Of a stretch of DNA of 64,000 nucleotides, positions 61,116 to 64,000 are shown in pieces (within the stretch, counting starts at the first letter, position 1; each line of letters opens with the position of its first letter). Source of the DNA: Steromphala cineraria (taxonomy: Eukaryota; Mollusca; Gastropoda; Trochida; Trochidae); NCBI GenBank assembly GCA_916613615.1, contig OU744726.1, positions 62,760,987-62,824,986 of the forward strand, given 5' to 3'. The position numbers were made by a program, and so were the translations under genes. The notes under the pieces were generated by a model. It saw only the letters and a program-made list of their open reading frames with translations. It did no database searches and was not told the DNA's origin.

Positions 61116-61119
61116 TTAA

Positions 61120-62189
61120 ATGGTCTCTTGTGGATGTTTACACAAATTATTTATGCATGTACATGAAAGATGTTTATGAACGTATATTATCACATCATGT
61201 ATATTGATAAGCTACAATTTTTCAAATAAAGCTTCGACGCTGAAACGAATAACGACTTTACTGTTCCTTCTTGTCAATACGTTAACGTTGTTGTAAATCA
61301 TTCCAAAATGGTGTTCTATTCTAGGACAAATATTGATGTGGGTATACAAATGAAATGTGTCACATAGATAATGTTTAAGATAGACTCATGTGGTTCTCAG
61401 AGAGAGCGTTAGTTGCTGATGAAAAGTGCTCATTTTTTCTTGACTAATAGCAACATAGGAAATTAGTCATGGATTGTAATTTATCAACTAGTGAATGTAT
61501 TGAGATGCTAAAAGAGACATTAGGGGATTTTCATAAGATGTTATTTGAGTTTTATGCATTCTGAAATACCAGATAAGCTGATTTTTTTTTTAAAATCACA
61601 CTTATTATTACCATACTTGATATGTTTCTAAAACTATGAATAATCAGTATCAGAAATGTGGTTCAGTTTTGACAAAATATATTTGGATAAACTGATATTT
61701 ATTGGTAAGAAATAAATGAAAATTGGTATAATGAGGAATTTATTAATTTCAAAAGGTTTATATTTTTAATTCTGAATAGAATGTTCTGACACAGAAGTTT
61801 CACTGAATCTGGCCTTGTCAAGCATCTTTTCCTGAATCTGTTATTACAGAAAGCATAGACTACTGTGATTCGGTTCGGCTCCATGTGCTTCTGTCTCAAT
61901 GCTAATGGGGACATAGATAGGTAATTAATTTAGCATATGTCACGTTGGTTCCACTGATACTAATGTTAAGTGTCATTTAATGCTCTTAACGCTTACCTAA
62001 GTGACAGAGACATACGAGATAGTGGGAAGAGGCTTGTGCTTGTCATGCACACTAATGGGTGCATGTATATACTTTATATACTGAGCTCTGGTTTGGGGGT
62101 CAAAACATGATCGAAATAGTTTATTGACCATTATTTTACCCCAAAATATCTGAAAATTTCAAACTTATAGATGCTTTGATATTTGAAAA
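61120..62189. other. Non-coding interval
   Basis: No gene recognised. The minus-strand ORF at 61699-61914 lacks a usable splice pair. Confidence 0.45.
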
Positions 62190-62191
62190 TA

Positions 62192-62346
62192 CAGTAGAAA
62201 ACGGATATAAAGAATTTAGTTCGATATATCTGGTGTTCGCTACTCACATTTGGCCGCCATGCATAGCATCTTGACGGGACTTAAAAAATGGTTCATTATA
62301 TCCGATTGTTCGCTATATCAGAGTTTGCTATATCTGTGTTCTACTA
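62192..62346. mobile_element. Pogo/Tigger-like MITE
   Basis: A 155-bp element with TA at 62190-62191 and 62347-62348. The left end is CAGTAGAAAACGGATATA; the right, inverted, reads TAGTAGAACACAGATATAGC. Repeated gatatag/gttcgctatat words fill both halves. TA duplication and CAGTAGAAC-type ends suit pogo/Tigger mobilisation. Confidence 0.72.
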
Positions 62347-62348
62347 TA

Positions 62349-63289
62349 TCACATTTAGCATTGCAAATAATGGTCCTTAAAAGGCGCTAGAGTACGTGTT
62401 GTCAAATAATGATCGCACTCGTTTAATCAGCTAGCGTGCATCTACAAATGTGAGGAAAAACTTTAACGCTCCAAATGTTTGTTAAAGTGACAATGACAAA
62501 TAAGAGTCTTAGCAGAAAGACCATACGTTCGTTGTCAACTGATTACTTATTGATGTAGAATCTGTATTATGAATAGTCAATTTTCCTCTAATATATGGAT
62601 TAAACCCTGAAATTTAATATACTTTGATATTTGATTTCTTTTGAAATTATTAACATACTTTCAATTATTCAGAGGGATCGAAAGCAAGCTTATCTAATGA
62701 ATTATGAATTTAACATTTTTACTTCTGGCATCACTTTAAAAAACTTGAAATTACTATAATTTCTGATTTTCTGTCCTTATTGACTATCCCAAAAACTGAA
62801 AAAGTAGCTACCGCTGAGAAGTTGCCTAAAACATGAAAATACTTTAAATAAAATTTCAAATGGTCAAAAATAGTTATGGTTTCGGCCCTCTGGAAGCAAG
62901 CTATTGATGTAATCTTAAATAAAAACTAAGGTTCTGAAGGAAAAAGGTACTAAAATCAGAGTTTATCCAAAATTTTCGTACTCAAGACTAAAGGCAAGTT
63001 TTTTATGTTGATTTCAAATAAGAACTGGTTGCAATAAGTGAGGTAAGATAATTTAGATGATTACTTAGATGATCTCCTATATCCTAGATGTAGAACACCT
63101 ACTCACAAAGTGACAGATACGTTTGCCTCTGGGTGAGTATAGCTCATACTTAACAAACGATAGCCGATGGTATAAGAATAATTCTTTTGAAATCCTGGTT
63201 TAAAGTTGATGGAGAAGCTTGAATTGAGATTAACTTTTGGATTTTTTTTGTCATCAAACTACAAAAAATATTTTAACAACTGAATAATC
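62349..63289. other. Non-coding interval
   Basis: Nothing recognised; presumably intronic or downstream of the exon at 63599 if that gene runs leftward. Confidence 0.4.
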
Positions 63290-63585
63290 AAAATCTTGCC
63301 AAAACAATCTGAAATGAAGGTTTATGTTTGGCTCATTAATTTACAATCTTGCTCTTTCTGTACCACTCTGAATAAGACAAAAATTCTGTAATAAATCATC
63401 ATAGATAAATATACAACTGAACTCAAAATTTTGCCATAACAATCTGAAATGAAGGTTTATATGTTTGGCTCAGTAATTACCAATCGTGCTCTTTCTGTAC
63501 CACTCTGAATAAGAATTTTTTTTTTCAAATCATAACAACGGGACATTATTTTAAATAAATCATCATACATAAATATAGTGAAGTT
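63290..63585. repeat. Two-copy tandem duplication, about 135-bp unit
   Basis: acaatctgaaatgaagg starts at 63304 and 63439. tgctctttctgtaccactct and aaataaatcatcat are repeated in the same order. It lies directly beside the splice donor of the exon at 63599. Confidence 0.9.
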
Positions 63586-63598
63586 AGCAAATACTCAC

Positions 63599-63663
63599 AG
63601 AATAAACAAACAGAGTAAATCCTTTTGAGTCGATCAGGGCCCGGATCTTCCATTATAGCAATC
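63599..63663 (-). CDS. Candidate first coding exon of an unidentified minus-strand gene (partial)
   Basis: On the minus strand tttcaattgcag is followed by 65 bases and then gtgagtatt, so both splice sites are near-consensus. An ATG at 63653 opens a frame reading MEDPGPDRLKRIYSVCLF and leaves phase 1 at the donor. Codon content is unlike the surrounding AT-rich DNA. I do not recognise the protein and found no following exon, so this may be the first coding exon of a gene with long introns, or an internal exon in the same frame. Confidence 0.5.
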
Positions 63664-64000
63664 CTGCAATTGAAAACCATTCATCAGTCTTGTTTTTGCA
63701 TCATAAATTCATGATCATTTTCATCAGATAAAAAGACTCTGATTTCAATGATTTTAGATAACAACAATTATGTATTTAGTGATTGACAGTAACAAATTGA
63801 TAATTAAGGGTTTGTTGTTGGGTATTTAAAGGAAACCATCAAGTCTTCATTTACAATGAGTAAGAGTAAAATGTTTAATATCCAAATAATATGCACATGT
63901 GCAAATATTCAGCAACCTCTTGACTGCTTGAAAATAACTTTTTGAACTAGGGATGATATTTGAGTTTAAGTTCGTAACAGTTTCAAAAACGTAAATGAGA

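Noticed and set aside
61699..61914. Minus-strand ORF as the next exon after 63599
   Set aside because: A join can be forced at an ag near 61900, but there is no convincing donor and the composition is not coding-like.

Overview
The window is eukaryotic and AT-rich. It has spliced genes with canonical GT/AG introns, large gene-poor intervals, tRNA-derived SINEs with molluscan-style tails, and many non-autonomous DNA transposons. This fits a marine invertebrate, most probably a lophotrochozoan such as a bivalve mollusc. The taxonomic call is inference from repeat style and from a Tre1/moody/GPR84-like receptor; it does not rest on a marker gene.

Layout. 1-6.6 kb is mostly non-coding. At 6.6-8.0 kb on the minus strand there is an intact single-exon class A GPCR (339 aa) behind a 3' splice acceptor, so it has an upstream non-coding exon. 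8-43 kb has no gene I can defend. It holds about a dozen copies of one roughly 355-bp TTAA-flanked MITE family, a 1.57-kb hAT-type element with an exact 8-bp target duplication, a fold-back element with a 9-bp duplication, another TIR element near 35.5-37.1 kb, several tandem arrays, and a possible minus-strand first exon at 31.7 kb.

43,371-57,821 is the most remarkable part: a candidate 14.45-kb CACTA/EnSpm-like transposon. It has 12-bp matching termini (CCCTTACAAAAA) and an apparent 2-bp duplication (AC). It carries two intact multi-exon genes that diverge from a 0.5-kb interval with a TATA box on each side. The rightward gene (5 exons, 915 aa) is a tnp2-like DDE transposase. The leftward gene (9 exons, 574 aa) encodes a BEND5-like protein with a C-terminal BEN domain, a proline-rich 8-residue repeat tract and a short coiled coil. 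I assembled both gene models by hand from splice signals; every phase joins, and each start codon has an in-frame stop just upstream. The left end carries a 24-bp, about 14-copy subterminal array, and the right end carries a hairpin made of two related, inverted motifs. The likely logic is a transposase plus a chromatin/DNA-binding accessory protein, with the end repeats as binding sites; this is inference.

57.8-64 kb holds a 269-bp Mutator-like fold-back element, a SINE, one more TTAA MITE, a pogo/Tigger-like MITE, and a candidate 65-bp coding exon of a further minus-strand gene at 63.6 kb.
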